Source: JBDSSS01 sp963764195
GTDB taxonomy: Bacteria; Actinomycetota; Actinomycetes; Actinomycetales; Dermatophilaceae
Direction: 5' to 3'
DNA: 64,000 bases
Assembly (NCBI GenBank): GCA_963764195.1
Contig: CAVXRG010000003.1
Span: forward strand, 620,001 to 684,000
Positions 33,758 to 43,195 of the stretch are shown in pieces (position 1 is the stretch's first letter; the number at the start of each line of letters is the position of its first letter). A model generated the notes under the pieces. The model was given only the letters and a program-made list of their open reading frames with translations, did not search any database and was not told the origin of the DNA. The translations under genes were made by a program, and so were the position numbers.

Positions 33758-35369
33758 GTGCCTCCTGCCCTCCTCAGGCCCGCGACGACGGGTGTGCTCC
33801 TGCGCGAGCTGACCGCTCGACTCGAGCCCCTCCTTCCCGGGTCCGTGCAGCCCGACGCCGACGTCCGCGTCACGGGCGTGACCCTCGACAGCCGTGGGGT
33901 CCGTCCGGGCGACCTGTATGCCGCTCTGCCCGGCTTCCACACGCACGGGGCCGACTTCGCCGCCGGCGCGGTGGTGGGCGGCGCCATCGCCGTGCTCACC
34001 GACCCCGACGGCGTCGCACGGCTGACCGACCGGCCGGGGGCCGGCCCGCTCGGCGTCCCCCTGCTCGTGGTGGACCGCCCCCGGGACGTGCTGGGTGGCC
34101 TGTCCGCGCTCGTCTACGGCGACCCGGCTGCCGCGCTGACGATGGTCGGCATCACCGGGACCAACGGCAAGACGACGACCGCCTACCTCATCGACTCCGC
34201 CCTGCGGGCGCACGCGCACCGGACCGGACTGATCGGCACGGTGGAGACCCGCATCGGTGACGAGCGGGTCGACTCGGTGCGCACCACCCCCGAGGCCCCC
34301 GACCTGCACGCGATCCTCGCCGTCATGCGCGAGCGCGGTGTCGACACGTGCGTCATGGAGGTCTCGAGCCACGCCCTCGACCTGCACCGGGTCGACGGCG
34401 TCGTCTACGACGTGGCCCTGTTCACCAACCTGTCCCAGGACCACCTCGACTTCCACCCGACGATGGAGGCCTACTTCGCCGCGAAGGCGTCGTTGTTCAC
34501 CCCCGAGCGTTGCCGGGCCGGTGTCCTCTGCGTCGACGACGAGTGGGGTGCCCGGCTCGCGGCCGAGGCGACCGTGCCCGTCACGACGATGAGCACCACC
34601 CACCCCGACGCCGACTGGCTCGTCGAGCTGGGGCCGGAGGGTTCCTTCGTGCTGCGCGAGCGGGCCGGAGCGCGCGAGCTGCGGCTCACCTCCCACCTGC
34701 CCGGCACCTTCAACGTCGCCAACGCCGCCCTCGCCGCGCTCGCCCTGCTCGCGACCGGCCTCGACGAGGCCGCGGTCGAGCGGGCGATGGCCGTCGCCCC
34801 CGCGGTCCCCGGTCGGATGGAGACGGTCTCCGACGGGGGTGCCGGGCCTCGCTGCATCGTCGACTTCGCGCACACCCCGGTCGCCGTCGACGCGGCCCTG
34901 CGGGCCCTGCGTCCGTCGACGAGCGGCCGCCTCGTCGTCGTGCTCGGCGCCGGCGGCGACCGCGACCGCGGCAAGCGGCCCGCGATGGGCGCCGCCGCGG
35001 CCCGGCACGCCGACGTCGTCGTCGTCACCGACGACAACCCCCGCTCGGAGGACCCGGCCGCGATCCGGGCGGCAGTCATCTCCGGCGCTCGCGAGGAGAT
35101 CGAACGATCCGGCCACGACCAGGTCCACGTCGTCGACGGCGGCTCGCGGGCGGCCGCCATCGCGGAGGCGGTCGCGCTCGCCGTGCTCGGCCAGGAGCAG
35201 CGACGCCGGCCTCGATGCCGGCGTCGACACCGTCGTCGTGCTCGGCAAGGGCCACGAGAAGGGCCAGGAGGTGGCCGGCGTCATCCATCCCTTCGACGAC
35301 CGCGACGCCGTCCGCGCGGCCCTCGCGGCCGCCCACCCGTCCGGAACCGCCGCGGAGGTGTCGTCGTGA
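33758..35369 (+). CDS. murE: UDP-MurNAc-tripeptide synthetase MurE (reading frame interrupted near 35195)
   Basis: MurE ligase adding meso-diaminopimelate to UDP-MurNAc-L-Ala-D-Glu. The P-loop GITGTNGKTTT is near residues 131-141, HLDFH in the central domain, and DNPR (426-429) indicates meso-DAP rather than lysine. Between 35191 and 35202 (about residue 478) the family sequence jumps frame: DAGLDAGVDTVVVLGKGHEKGQE...HPSGTAAEVSS continues in another frame and ends at 35369. Without correction the first frame reads Arg-rich nonsense and runs in frame into murF. A one-base gain (or two-base loss) explains it. Because murE is essential, a sequence error or recent lesion must be considered. The natural stop overlaps murF by GTGA. 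Confidence 0.88.
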
Positions 35370-36772
35370 TCGCCCTGACGCTCGAGGAGGTCGCCGCGCT
35401 CACCGGCGGCACGGTCCACGGAGCCGCCGACCCGGCACTCGTCGTCATCGGTGGTGCCGTCTCGACCGACTCGCGTGAGTGCGGCCCGGGGAGCCTCTAC
35501 GTCGCCCGCGTCGGGGAGCATGCCGACGGACACGACTACGTCGACGCCGCCGCCCGGGGCGGTGCCGTCGCCGCGCTCACCGAGCGGGTCGTCGAGGGAC
35601 TCCCGTGCGTCGTCGTCGCCGACGTGCAGACCGCCTTCGGACAGGTGGCCCGGGGCGTCGTCGACCGCGCGCCCGAGCTGCGGATCGTCGGCATCACCGG
35701 CTCCTCGGGCAAGACGAGCACGAAGGACCTGCTGGCGTCGGTCCTCGACTCCGTCGCGGAGACCGTCGCCCCCGTCAACTCCCTCAACGGCGAGATCGGC
35801 GTGCCCCTCACCGTCTGCCGGGTGACCCCCACGACCCGTTTCCTCGTCGCCGAGATGGGCGCCCGCGGCATCGGCCACATCGACTACCTCACCCGGATCG
35901 CCCCACCCCAGGTCGCCGTCGTCCTCAACGTCGGGACCGCCCACGTCGGCGAGTTCGGCTCCCGCGCCAACATCGCCCGGGCCAAGGCCGAGCTGCCGGC
36001 GGCCGTGCCGCCCGAGGGCCTCGCCGTCCTCAACGCCGACGACCCCGTGGTCGCCGCGATGGCGGCCTCGCTCGTGTGCCGTGTCCAGCTCGTCGGGATC
36101 TCGCCCGAGGCGGACGTTCGCGCGGAGGGGGTCGTCCTCGACGAGCTGGGGCGAGCGGCATACGACCTCGTGACACCGGCCGGCACGGCCCGGGTCACCC
36201 TGCGCCAGAGCGGAGCCCACCACGTCGGCAACTCCCTGGCCGTGGCCGCCGTGGCGCTCGAGCTCGGGCTGACCCTCGACCAGGTGGCGGCGGGCCTCGC
36301 GGCCGCGCGCCCGGTGAGCCGCTGGCGGATGGAGGTGACGGACCGCCCCGACGGGGTCGTCGTCGTCAACGACGCCTACAACGCCAACCCGGACTCGATG
36401 CGGGCCGCGCTCGACGCGCTCGCCACGATCCGCGCCGACGGGGCCCGCTGGGCCGTCCTCGGCGGGATGCTCGAGCTCGGCGCCGACAGCGACTCCGAGC
36501 ACGCGGGCGTCGGGGCGTATGCCGCCCGCCTCGGCATCGACCACGTCCTCGCCGTGGGGGAGGGGGCACGCGCGATCGGGGCGCCCGAGTGGGTCGTCGA
36601 CACCGACGCCGCCTACGCGCTCCTCGAGGCGCGCCTGCGTCCCGGCGACGTCGTGCTGCTCAAGTCGAGCCGCGACAGCGGGCTACGGTGGCTCGGGGAC
36701 CGCCTCGCCGGGCTCGAGGTCCCGGCGTCCGAAACCCCCCAGACGACTGCAGGAAGGACGGTGCACCAGTGA
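35366..36772 (+). CDS. murF: UDP-MurNAc-tripeptide--D-alanyl-D-alanine ligase MurF
   Basis: A 468-residue Mur ligase that adds D-Ala-D-Ala to the UDP-MurNAc-tripeptide. N-terminal LTLEEVAALTGG and STDSRECGPGSLYVA, the P-loop GITGSSGKTSTK, NSLNGEIGVPLT, GNSLAVAAVALELG and NDAYNANPDSMRAAL are typical of MurF. GTG 35366 overlaps the natural murE stop by GTGA, and its own stop overlaps the mraY start the same way. Because of the murE lesion, one uninterrupted frame covers both genes. Confidence 0.95.
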   Translation: MIALTLEEVAALTGGTVHGAADPALVVIGGAVSTDSRECGPGSLYVARVGEHADGHDYVDAAARGGAVAALTERVVEGLPCVVVADVQTAFGQVARGVVDRAPELRIVGITGSSGKTSTKDLLASVLDSVAETVAPVNSLNGEIGVPLTVCRVTPTTRFLVAEMGARGIGHIDYLTRIAPPQVAVVLNVGTAHVGEFGSRANIARAKAELPAAVPPEGLAVLNADDPVVAAMAASLVCRVQLVGISPEADVRAEGVVLDELGRAAYDLVTPAGTARVTLRQSGAHHVGNSLAVAAVALELGLTLDQVAAGLAAARPVSRWRMEVTDRPDGVVVVNDAYNANPDSMRAALDALATIRADGARWAVLGGMLELGADSDSEHAGVGAYAARLGIDHVLAVGEGARAIGAPEWVVDTDAAYALLEARLRPGDVVLLKSSRDSGLRWLGDRLAGLEVPASETPQTTAGRTVHQ

Positions 36773-37851
36773 AGGGTGTGCTCGCCGCATCGGCGTTCTC
36801 GCTGATGATCTCCCTGCTCGGGACGCCGCTGTTCATCAAGTGGCTCGTCAAGCGTGGCTACGGTCAGTTCATCCGCGACGACGGCCCGACCTCGCACCAC
36901 ACGAAGCGCGGCACGCCGACCATGGGCGGCGCGGTCATCCTCGCCGCCACCCTCGGTGCCTACGGGCTGTCCCACCTCGTCACCCTCACCCCGTGGAGCG
37001 CCAGCGGGGTGCTCGTCCTCTTCCTCATGGCGGGCCTCGGGTTCATCGGCTTCCTCGACGACTACATCAAGATCAGCAAGCAGCGCAGCCTGGGGCTGCG
37101 CTCGCGCGAGAAGCTGCTCGGCCAGACGGCCGTCGGCGTCGTCTTCGCCGTCCTCGCGCTCCAGTTCCCCAACGACCGCTACCGCACGCCCGCCTCGCCG
37201 TTCATCTCCTTCGTCCGCGACACGAACATCAGCCTCGCCTTCGCCGGCACCATCGTCGGGATCCTGCTCTTCATCGTCTGGGCCAACCTGATGATCGCCG
37301 GCACGTCCAACGGGGTGAACCTCACCGATGGCCTCGACGGGCTCGCGGCCGGGGTCTCGACGATGGTCTTCGGCGCCTACGTGCTGATCAGCCTCTGGAC
37401 CTACAACCAGAACTGCCAGACCAACCCCGGCATCAAGTGCTACGAGGTGCGCGACTCCCACGACCTCGCGCTCGTCGCCGCGGCCGGCATGGGCGCGTGC
37501 TTCGGTTTCCTCTGGTGGAACGCGACGCCGGCCAAGATCTTCATGGGTGACACCGGCTCGCTCGCCCTCGGCGGGGCGCTGGCAGGGCTCGCCATCACGA
37601 CCCGCACCGAGCTGCTCCTGCTCATCCTCGGCGGGATGTTCGTCCTCGAGACGCTCTCGGTGATGGCCCAGGTCGCCTCGTTCAAGACGACCGGTAAACG
37701 GGTGCTGCGGATGGCGCCGCTCCACCACCACTTCGAGATGGTGGGCTGGAACGAGGTCACCGTCACCGTGCGCTTCTGGATCATCTCCGGGCTCTTCGTG
37801 GCCTTCGGGCTCGGACTCTTCTACGCAGAATGGGTGGTGGGATCGCAGTGA
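36769..37851 (+). CDS. mraY: phospho-N-acetylmuramoyl-pentapeptide-transferase MraY
   Basis: A 360-residue polytopic membrane enzyme with about ten spans that makes lipid I from UDP-MurNAc-pentapeptide and undecaprenyl phosphate. Signatures: GPTSHHTKRGTPTMGG, FLDDYIKI, NLTDGLDGLAAG, FMGDTGSLALGG and the cytoplasmic MAPLHHHFE loop. GTG 36769 shares GTGA with murF; AGGAAGG is 11 bases upstream. The substrate is the pentapeptide made by murC-murF of the same cluster. Confidence 0.96.
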   Translation: MKGVLAASAFSLMISLLGTPLFIKWLVKRGYGQFIRDDGPTSHHTKRGTPTMGGAVILAATLGAYGLSHLVTLTPWSASGVLVLFLMAGLGFIGFLDDYIKISKQRSLGLRSREKLLGQTAVGVVFAVLALQFPNDRYRTPASPFISFVRDTNISLAFAGTIVGILLFIVWANLMIAGTSNGVNLTDGLDGLAAGVSTMVFGAYVLISLWTYNQNCQTNPGIKCYEVRDSHDLALVAAAGMGACFGFLWWNATPAKIFMGDTGSLALGGALAGLAITTRTELLLLILGGMFVLETLSVMAQVASFKTTGKRVLRMAPLHHHFEMVGWNEVTVTVRFWIISGLFVAFGLGLFYAEWVVGSQ

Positions 37852-39338
37852 CGTACGACCCGGCCTACGAGCCTCGCGAGGGACTCACGCACCGCGACGC
37901 CGACTGGTCGGGCCTGCGGGTGCTCGTCGTCGGCCTCGGGGTGTCCGGCTTCGCGGCCGCCGACGCCCTCGCCGAGCGCGGCGCCGTCGTCACGGCGGTC
38001 TCCCGCGACACCACGCCGGCGATCACCGAGCGGGCGACGATCCTCGAGATCCTCGACGTCGAGGTGCGGATCGGCCCGGATCACGTCGCCACGCCGCCTG
38101 AGGGCACCGAGCTCGTCGTCACCTCGCCCGGGGTCCCGCCGCACGATCCGCTCATGCTCGCGGCCGCAGCGTCCGGCATACCCGTCTGGGGTGAGGTCGA
38201 GCTCGCCTGGCGGATGCGGGCCGCGGAGGGCAGCGCGCCGTGGCTCACCGTCACCGGCACGAACGGCAAGACGACGACGGTGACGATGCTCGCCTCGATC
38301 CTGCGGGCCGCGGGACTGCGGGCGACCGCCGCCGGCAACGTCGGCACCCCGCTGCTCGAGGCCGTGCTCCACCCGGAGCCCTACGACGTGCTCGCCGTCG
38401 AGCTGTCGAGCTTCCAGCTGCACTGGCAGCGGTCGGTCTCGGCCGTCGCCTCCGCGGTGCTCAACGTCGCCCCCGACCACCTCGACTGGCACGGCTCCTA
38501 CGCCGAGTACCTCCGGGCCAAGGGCAAGATCTACGACCAGACCCACCTCGCCTGCATCTACAACGTCGACGACGTCCAGACCGAGCAGCTCGTCATGGAC
38601 GCCGAGGTCGTCGAGGGCTGCCGCGCCGTCGGCTTCACCACGGGCATCCCGGCGCCCTCGATGCTCGGCGTCGTCGAGGACGTCCTCGCCGACCGTGCCT
38701 TCGTCGAGCAGCGCCAGCGCTCGGCCGCCGAGCTCTGCACGCTCGCGGACCTCCAGGGGGACGCCAGCTCCGTCGCGCCGCACTACGTGGCCAACGCCCT
38801 CGCCGCCGCGGCGCTCGCCCGCGCCTACGGCGTGGGGCCGCTCGCGGTGCGGGACGGCCTGCGGTCCTTCCGTCCCGACCGGCACCGGATCGCCGAGGTG
38901 GCCTCCTCCGGCGGGGTGCTCTGGGTCAACGACTCGAAGGCCACCAACCCGCACGCAGCGGCCGCCGGCCTGCGCTCCTTCGAGAGCGTCGTGTGGATCG
39001 CCGGGGGGTTGCTCAAGGGCGCCGACGTCGACGACCTCGTCAAGGACGTCGCGGGCCGGCTGCGCGGGGTCGTGCTGATCGGTGCCGACCGCGGCGAGAT
39101 CGCCCAAGCCTTCGCCCGACACGCGCCCGAGATCCCCGTCGTCGACCTCGCCGAGACCGACACTGGTGTCATGGATCTCGTCGTCGCCGCTGCCGCACGC
39201 CTCGCGCAGCCCGGTGACGTCGTGCTCCTCGCCCCCGCTGCCGCGTCGATGGACATGTTCACCGACTACGGTGCGCGCGGGGATGCCTTCGAGGAGGCGG
39301 TCCGGCGGCACGTTGAGGCGAGCGGTGGTGACGTGTGA
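37848..39338 (+). CDS. murD: UDP-N-acetylmuramoyl-L-alanine--D-glutamate ligase MurD
   Basis: A 496-residue Mur ligase adding D-glutamate to UDP-MurNAc-L-Ala. An N-terminal Rossmann part (RVLVVGLGVSGFAAADAL), P-loop TGTNGKTTTV, NVAPDHLDWHGSY and NDSKATNPHAA are diagnostic. GTG 37848 is chosen because it shares GTGA with the mraY stop and has GGTGGTGGG upstream; an in-frame ATG at 37830 is possible. It uses the rare Ile codon ATA within a GGCATAC site near 38178. Stop overlaps ftsW by GTGA. Confidence 0.95.
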   Translation: MTYDPAYEPREGLTHRDADWSGLRVLVVGLGVSGFAAADALAERGAVVTAVSRDTTPAITERATILEILDVEVRIGPDHVATPPEGTELVVTSPGVPPHDPLMLAAAASGIPVWGEVELAWRMRAAEGSAPWLTVTGTNGKTTTVTMLASILRAAGLRATAAGNVGTPLLEAVLHPEPYDVLAVELSSFQLHWQRSVSAVASAVLNVAPDHLDWHGSYAEYLRAKGKIYDQTHLACIYNVDDVQTEQLVMDAEVVEGCRAVGFTTGIPAPSMLGVVEDVLADRAFVEQRQRSAAELCTLADLQGDASSVAPHYVANALAAAALARAYGVGPLAVRDGLRSFRPDRHRIAEVASSGGVLWVNDSKATNPHAAAAGLRSFESVVWIAGGLLKGADVDDLVKDVAGRLRGVVLIGADRGEIAQAFARHAPEIPVVDLAETDTGVMDLVVAAAARLAQPGDVVLLAPAAASMDMFTDYGARGDAFEEAVRRHVEASGGDV

Positions 39339-40615
39339 CGACGACGAGTGCGACGTCCAAGAGCGCGCGGGGCGCGACGACGGCTGAGGAGCCGGGTTCG
39401 TCCCGGTCCTTGGCGGTCATCGGGCGGCTCGAGTCCCCGCTGCTCAGCTACTACCTCATCCTCGGGGTGATGACGACCCTCGTCGTCTTCGGCCTGATCA
39501 TGGTCTTCTCCGCCTCGAGCGTCGAGGCGATGCTGAGCGACCAGGCGTCGTACTCGGTGTTCGCCCGCCAGCTGATCTTCGCCGTGCTCGGGGCCGTGAT
39601 GGCGGCCGTCGCGGCCCGACTGAGCATCGCGTGGTGGAAGCGCCTCGCGGTGCCGGTCCTCGCCCTGTCCCTGCTCCTGCTCGCCCTCGTCATCCCGCTC
39701 GGATACGGCGCGGGCGGCAACCAGAACTGGATCGCGTTCGGTCCGATCTCGCTGCAGCCCTCCGAGCTGGCGAAGGTCGCGCTCGTGCTCGTCGGGGCGC
39801 TCATCTTCGCGAACAAGGGCCCGCTCGTCGGTCGCTGGACGCACGTGGTGCTGCCCTACATCGTGCCGATCACCGCGCTGGTCCTCGCCCTCGTGCTGGC
39901 CGGTCACGACCTCGGCACCGCGATGGTCATCCTCATCGTCGTCGCGTCCGTGCTCGCCGTCGCCGGCGCTCCCAAGAGCCTCTTCGCCGTCGGCGGGGTC
40001 GTCGGAGCGGCCGGTGTCGCCGCGATGGTCCTCTCGAGCGGCAACCGGATGAGTCGGATCACCAACTTCCTCTCCGCCGACTGCCAGTCCGACCCCAACG
40101 GGATGTGCGGGCAGTCGGTCCACGGTCTCTACGCCCTCGCGGACGGCGGGTGGTGGGGCGTCGGGCTCGGCGCCTCCAAGGAGAAGTGGGAGTGGCTCTC
40201 CGAGGCGCACAACGACTTCATCTTCGCCGTCATCGGGGAGGAGCTGGGTCTGCCCGGCACCCTGATGATCCTCTTCCTCTTCGGTCTGCTCGCCTGGGCC
40301 TGCTATCGCCTCGTGACCCGGACCCAGGACCGCTTCGTGCGCATCGCGACCGCTGGGATCATGGGGTGGCTGCTCGGCCAGGCCATCATCAACGTCGGCG
40401 CCGTCATCGGGCTCTTCCCCGTCGTCGGCGTCCCGCTCCCGCTCGTGTCGGCCGGCGGGTCCTCGCTCGTCACGACGATGCTCGCGCTCGGCATGCTGCT
40501 GTCCTTCGCCCGCAACGAGCCCGGCTGCCGCGAGCTGCTCGACGCGCGCCCGAGCATCGTCCGGCGGTCGCTGGCCGTGCTGCCCAGCCGCGTCTCCCTG
40601 CCCGGACGACGGTGA
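39335..40615 (+). CDS. ftsW: septal SEDS glycosyltransferase FtsW
   Basis: A 426-residue SEDS protein with about ten membrane spans. Family marks are VFSASSVEAML after the first span, GGNQNWIAFGPISLQPSELAK, LAGHDLGTAMV, SEAHNDFIFAVIGEELGLPG, and the C-terminal VGVPLPLVSAGGSS. It polymerises glycan strands at the septum with FtsI. The extracellular loop has two Cys (DCQSDPNGMCG). The N-terminal 28 residues are polar. GTG 39335 shares GTGA with murD. Confidence 0.95.
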   Translation: MTTTSATSKSARGATTAEEPGSSRSLAVIGRLESPLLSYYLILGVMTTLVVFGLIMVFSASSVEAMLSDQASYSVFARQLIFAVLGAVMAAVAARLSIAWWKRLAVPVLALSLLLLALVIPLGYGAGGNQNWIAFGPISLQPSELAKVALVLVGALIFANKGPLVGRWTHVVLPYIVPITALVLALVLAGHDLGTAMVILIVVASVLAVAGAPKSLFAVGGVVGAAGVAAMVLSSGNRMSRITNFLSADCQSDPNGMCGQSVHGLYALADGGWWGVGLGASKEKWEWLSEAHNDFIFAVIGEELGLPGTLMILFLFGLLAWACYRLVTRTQDRFVRIATAGIMGWLLGQAIINVGAVIGLFPVVGVPLPLVSAGGSSLVTTMLALGMLLSFARNEPGCRELLDARPSIVRRSLAVLPSRVSLPGRR

Positions 40616-40622
40616 CCCGACC

Positions 40623-41720
40623 GTGAGCTCACCCACCGCCGTCCTGCTCGCGGGCGGGGGCACCGCGGGGCACGTCTCGCCGTTGCTCGCCCTCGCGGAC
40701 GCCCTCGTGCGCCGCCACCCCGACATCGTCGTGACCGCCCTGGGCACCGAGGCCGGTCTCGAGGCCCGGCTCGTCCCGGCCCGTGGCTTCGCGATGCGCT
40801 TCGTGCCCAAGGTCCCGCTGCCGCGCCGCCCCAACCTCGACCTCGCGCGGCTGCCGGCCCGGCTCAAGAGCGCCGTCGACGCCGCCGGGTCCGCCATCGA
40901 GGAGACGGGCGCCCAGGTCGTCGTCGGTTTTGGCGGCTACGTCAGCACCCCCGCCTACATCGCGGCCCATCGGCGCGGGATCCCGATCGTCGTCCACGAG
41001 CAGAACGCCCGGCCGGGCCTGGCCAACCGGGTCGGCGCCCGCTGGTCGCAGCACGTCGCCACCTCCTTCCCGCGGACCGCCCTGCCGCACGCGACGCGCA
41101 CCGGTATGCCGTTGCGCCGCGAGATCGCCACCCTCGACCGGGTCGGGCTGCGGCCCGAGGCGATGGCCGCCTTCGGCCTCGACCCGCAGTGGCCGACCGT
41201 GCTCGTCACCGGGGGCTCGCTCGGTGCACAGCGGCTCAACGACGCCTTCGCTGCACGCGTCGAGGCGCTGAGCCGTGGCGGTGTGCAGGTGCTGCACGTG
41301 ACGGGGCGGGACAAGGACTTCGTGCCGCGGGTCCCCGAGGTCGGAGCCCCCTACGTCGTCGTGCCCTACGCCGACCGGATGGAGCTCGCCTACGCCGCCG
41401 CCGACCTCGTCGTCGCCCGGTCCGGCGCCAACACCGTCTGCGAGCTGACCGCGGTCGGGCTGCCCGCGGTCTACGTGCCGTTGCCGGTCGGCAACGGCGA
41501 GCAGCGGCTCAACGCGACCGAGGTCGTCGCGGCCGGCGGGGGGTTGCTCGTCGAGGACAGTGCCCTGACGCCGCACTGGGTCGAGGACGTGCTCATGCCG
41601 CTCGCCACCGACGGTGACCGGCTCGCGACGATGGCCTCGGCCGCCCGCTCGCTCGGGGAGCCGGCCGCCGACGAGCGCCTCGCCGACCTCGTCGACGCGG
41701 CGTGGGCGGGCACCCCGTGA
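40623..41720 (+). CDS. murG: undecaprenyldiphospho-muramoylpentapeptide beta-N-acetylglucosaminyltransferase MurG
   Basis: A 365-residue GT-B glycosyltransferase converting lipid I to lipid II. The N-terminal LLAGGGTAGHVSPLLALA loop, GFGGYVSTPAYIAA, HEQNARPGLANR, TGGSLGAQRLNDAF and the C-terminal VARSGANTVCELTAVGLPAVYVPLPVGNGEQRLNA donor-site motif are all present. GTG 40623 is seven bases after ftsW. Stop shares GTGA with murC. Confidence 0.96.
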   Translation: MSSPTAVLLAGGGTAGHVSPLLALADALVRRHPDIVVTALGTEAGLEARLVPARGFAMRFVPKVPLPRRPNLDLARLPARLKSAVDAAGSAIEETGAQVVVGFGGYVSTPAYIAAHRRGIPIVVHEQNARPGLANRVGARWSQHVATSFPRTALPHATRTGMPLRREIATLDRVGLRPEAMAAFGLDPQWPTVLVTGGSLGAQRLNDAFAARVEALSRGGVQVLHVTGRDKDFVPRVPEVGAPYVVVPYADRMELAYAAADLVVARSGANTVCELTAVGLPAVYVPLPVGNGEQRLNATEVVAAGGGLLVEDSALTPHWVEDVLMPLATDGDRLATMASAARSLGEPAADERLADLVDAAWAGTP

Positions 41721-43195
41721 GCCCCGCCGCACCGACCCCGGAGGACCCGTTCGCCGCTGCGCGCTTCGACTTCGCTGCTGCGGTGGCTCCGGTCGAGACC
41801 TACGGCCGGGTCCACTTCCTCGCCATCGGCGGAGCCGGCATGTCCGGGGTCGCCCGGATCATGCTCGCCCGCGGCGTCGAGGTGACCGGCACCGACGCCA
41901 AGGACGTGCCGGTCCTCAAGGCCCTCGCGAGCGAGGGGGCGACCGTCTGGGTCGGTTTCGCGCCCGAGCACCAGGCGGGCGCCGACGCCGTCGTCATGTC
42001 CTCCTCGATCCGGTCCGACAACGTCGAGCTCGTCGCGGCCCGTGACCGGGGCGTCCCGGTGCTCCACCGGGCGCAGGGGCTCGCCTCCCTCATGGTCGGT
42101 CAGCGCGCCGTCGCGGTCGCCGGGGCCAACGGCAAGACGACGACGACGAGCCTGCTCACCGTCGCCCTCCAGGGCTGTGGGCTCGACCCCTCGTTCGCCG
42201 TCGGTGGCGAGCTCGCCAAGCACGGGACCAACGCCCACCGGGGCACGGACGACGTCTTCGTCGTGGAGGCCGACGAGAGCGACGGCTCGTTCGTCGTCTA
42301 CCACCCCGAGGTCGCCATCGTCACGAACGTGCAGCCGGATCACCTCGACTTCTACGACAACTTCAAGGTTGTGCAGGCGGCCTACGCCGCCTTCGTGCGC
42401 ACGATCCGGCCCGGCGGGCTGCTCGTGACCTGCGCCGACGACCCCGGGGCGGTCACGCTCGCCGGGGAGGCCCGGGCCCACGGCACCCGTGTCGTCACCT
42501 ACGGCTTCGACCCGGGCGCCGACGTCGTGCTGACGGAGCACCAGCAGGACGGCCTCACCTCGGCCGCCGTCCTGCGTGACGGAGACCGCGCCGCGTCACT
42601 CGTCCTCGGCGTGCCGGGCCGGCACAACGCGCTCAACGCCGCTGCGGCCTACGCGGCAGCGGTCCACGGCCTCGACCAGGACCCGGAGCGGGTGCTCGCC
42701 GGTCTCGCGTCCTTCACCGGCACCCGGCGCCGCTTCGAGCCCAAGGGCGTCGTCGCCGACGTCGCGGTCGTCGACGACTACGCGCACAACGCCGGCAAGG
42801 TCGCGGCGGTCGTCGAGACCGCCGTCAGCCTGGCCGCGGGCAACGGCCGACTCGTCGTCGTCTTCCAGCCGCATCTCTACAGCCGCACCCGTGACTTCAG
42901 GGCCGAGCTCGGGGCCGGCCTCGCCCCGGCCGATGTCGTCGTCGTCATGGACGTCTACGCGGCGCGGGAGGACCCCATCCCCGGTGTCTCCGGTGAGCTC
43001 GTGGCGCAGGCGGTCCGCGACGCGCGACCCGAGGCCGAGGTGCACTACGTCCCCTCCTGGTCGCAGGTCGCCGCGACGGTGGCCGGACTGGCCCGACCGG
43101 GGGACCTCGTGCTGACGGTTGGGGCGGGCGACGTGACGATGATCGGACCCGAGGTGCTCCGGCTGCTCGGCCCGGCCGGTGGAGGAGCCGCATGA
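41717..43195 (+). CDS. murC: UDP-N-acetylmuramate--L-alanine ligase MurC
   Basis: A 492-residue Mur ligase catalysing the first amino acid addition. HFLAIGGAGMSGVARIMLARG at the N-terminus, P-loop VAGANGKTTTTSLL, EADESDGSF, QPDHLDFYDN and DDYAHNAGKVAAVVE are typical. GTG 41717 shares GTGA with murG; an upstream GTG at 41702 is less likely. Stop overlaps ftsQ by ATGA. Confidence 0.96.
   Translation: MSPAAPTPEDPFAAARFDFAAAVAPVETYGRVHFLAIGGAGMSGVARIMLARGVEVTGTDAKDVPVLKALASEGATVWVGFAPEHQAGADAVVMSSSIRSDNVELVAARDRGVPVLHRAQGLASLMVGQRAVAVAGANGKTTTTSLLTVALQGCGLDPSFAVGGELAKHGTNAHRGTDDVFVVEADESDGSFVVYHPEVAIVTNVQPDHLDFYDNFKVVQAAYAAFVRTIRPGGLLVTCADDPGAVTLAGEARAHGTRVVTYGFDPGADVVLTEHQQDGLTSAAVLRDGDRAASLVLGVPGRHNALNAAAAYAAAVHGLDQDPERVLAGLASFTGTRRRFEPKGVVADVAVVDDYAHNAGKVAAVVETAVSLAAGNGRLVVVFQPHLYSRTRDFRAELGAGLAPADVVVVMDVYAAREDPIPGVSGELVAQAVRDARPEAEVHYVPSWSQVAATVAGLARPGDLVLTVGAGDVTMIGPEVLRLLGPAGGGAA

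Noticed and set aside
33671..36772. A single MurE-MurF fusion protein of 1033 residues
   Set aside because: The joining segment is Arg-rich out-of-frame sequence, while the true MurE C-terminus with the KGHE motif is intact in another frame and ends at a normal GTGA overlap with murF.
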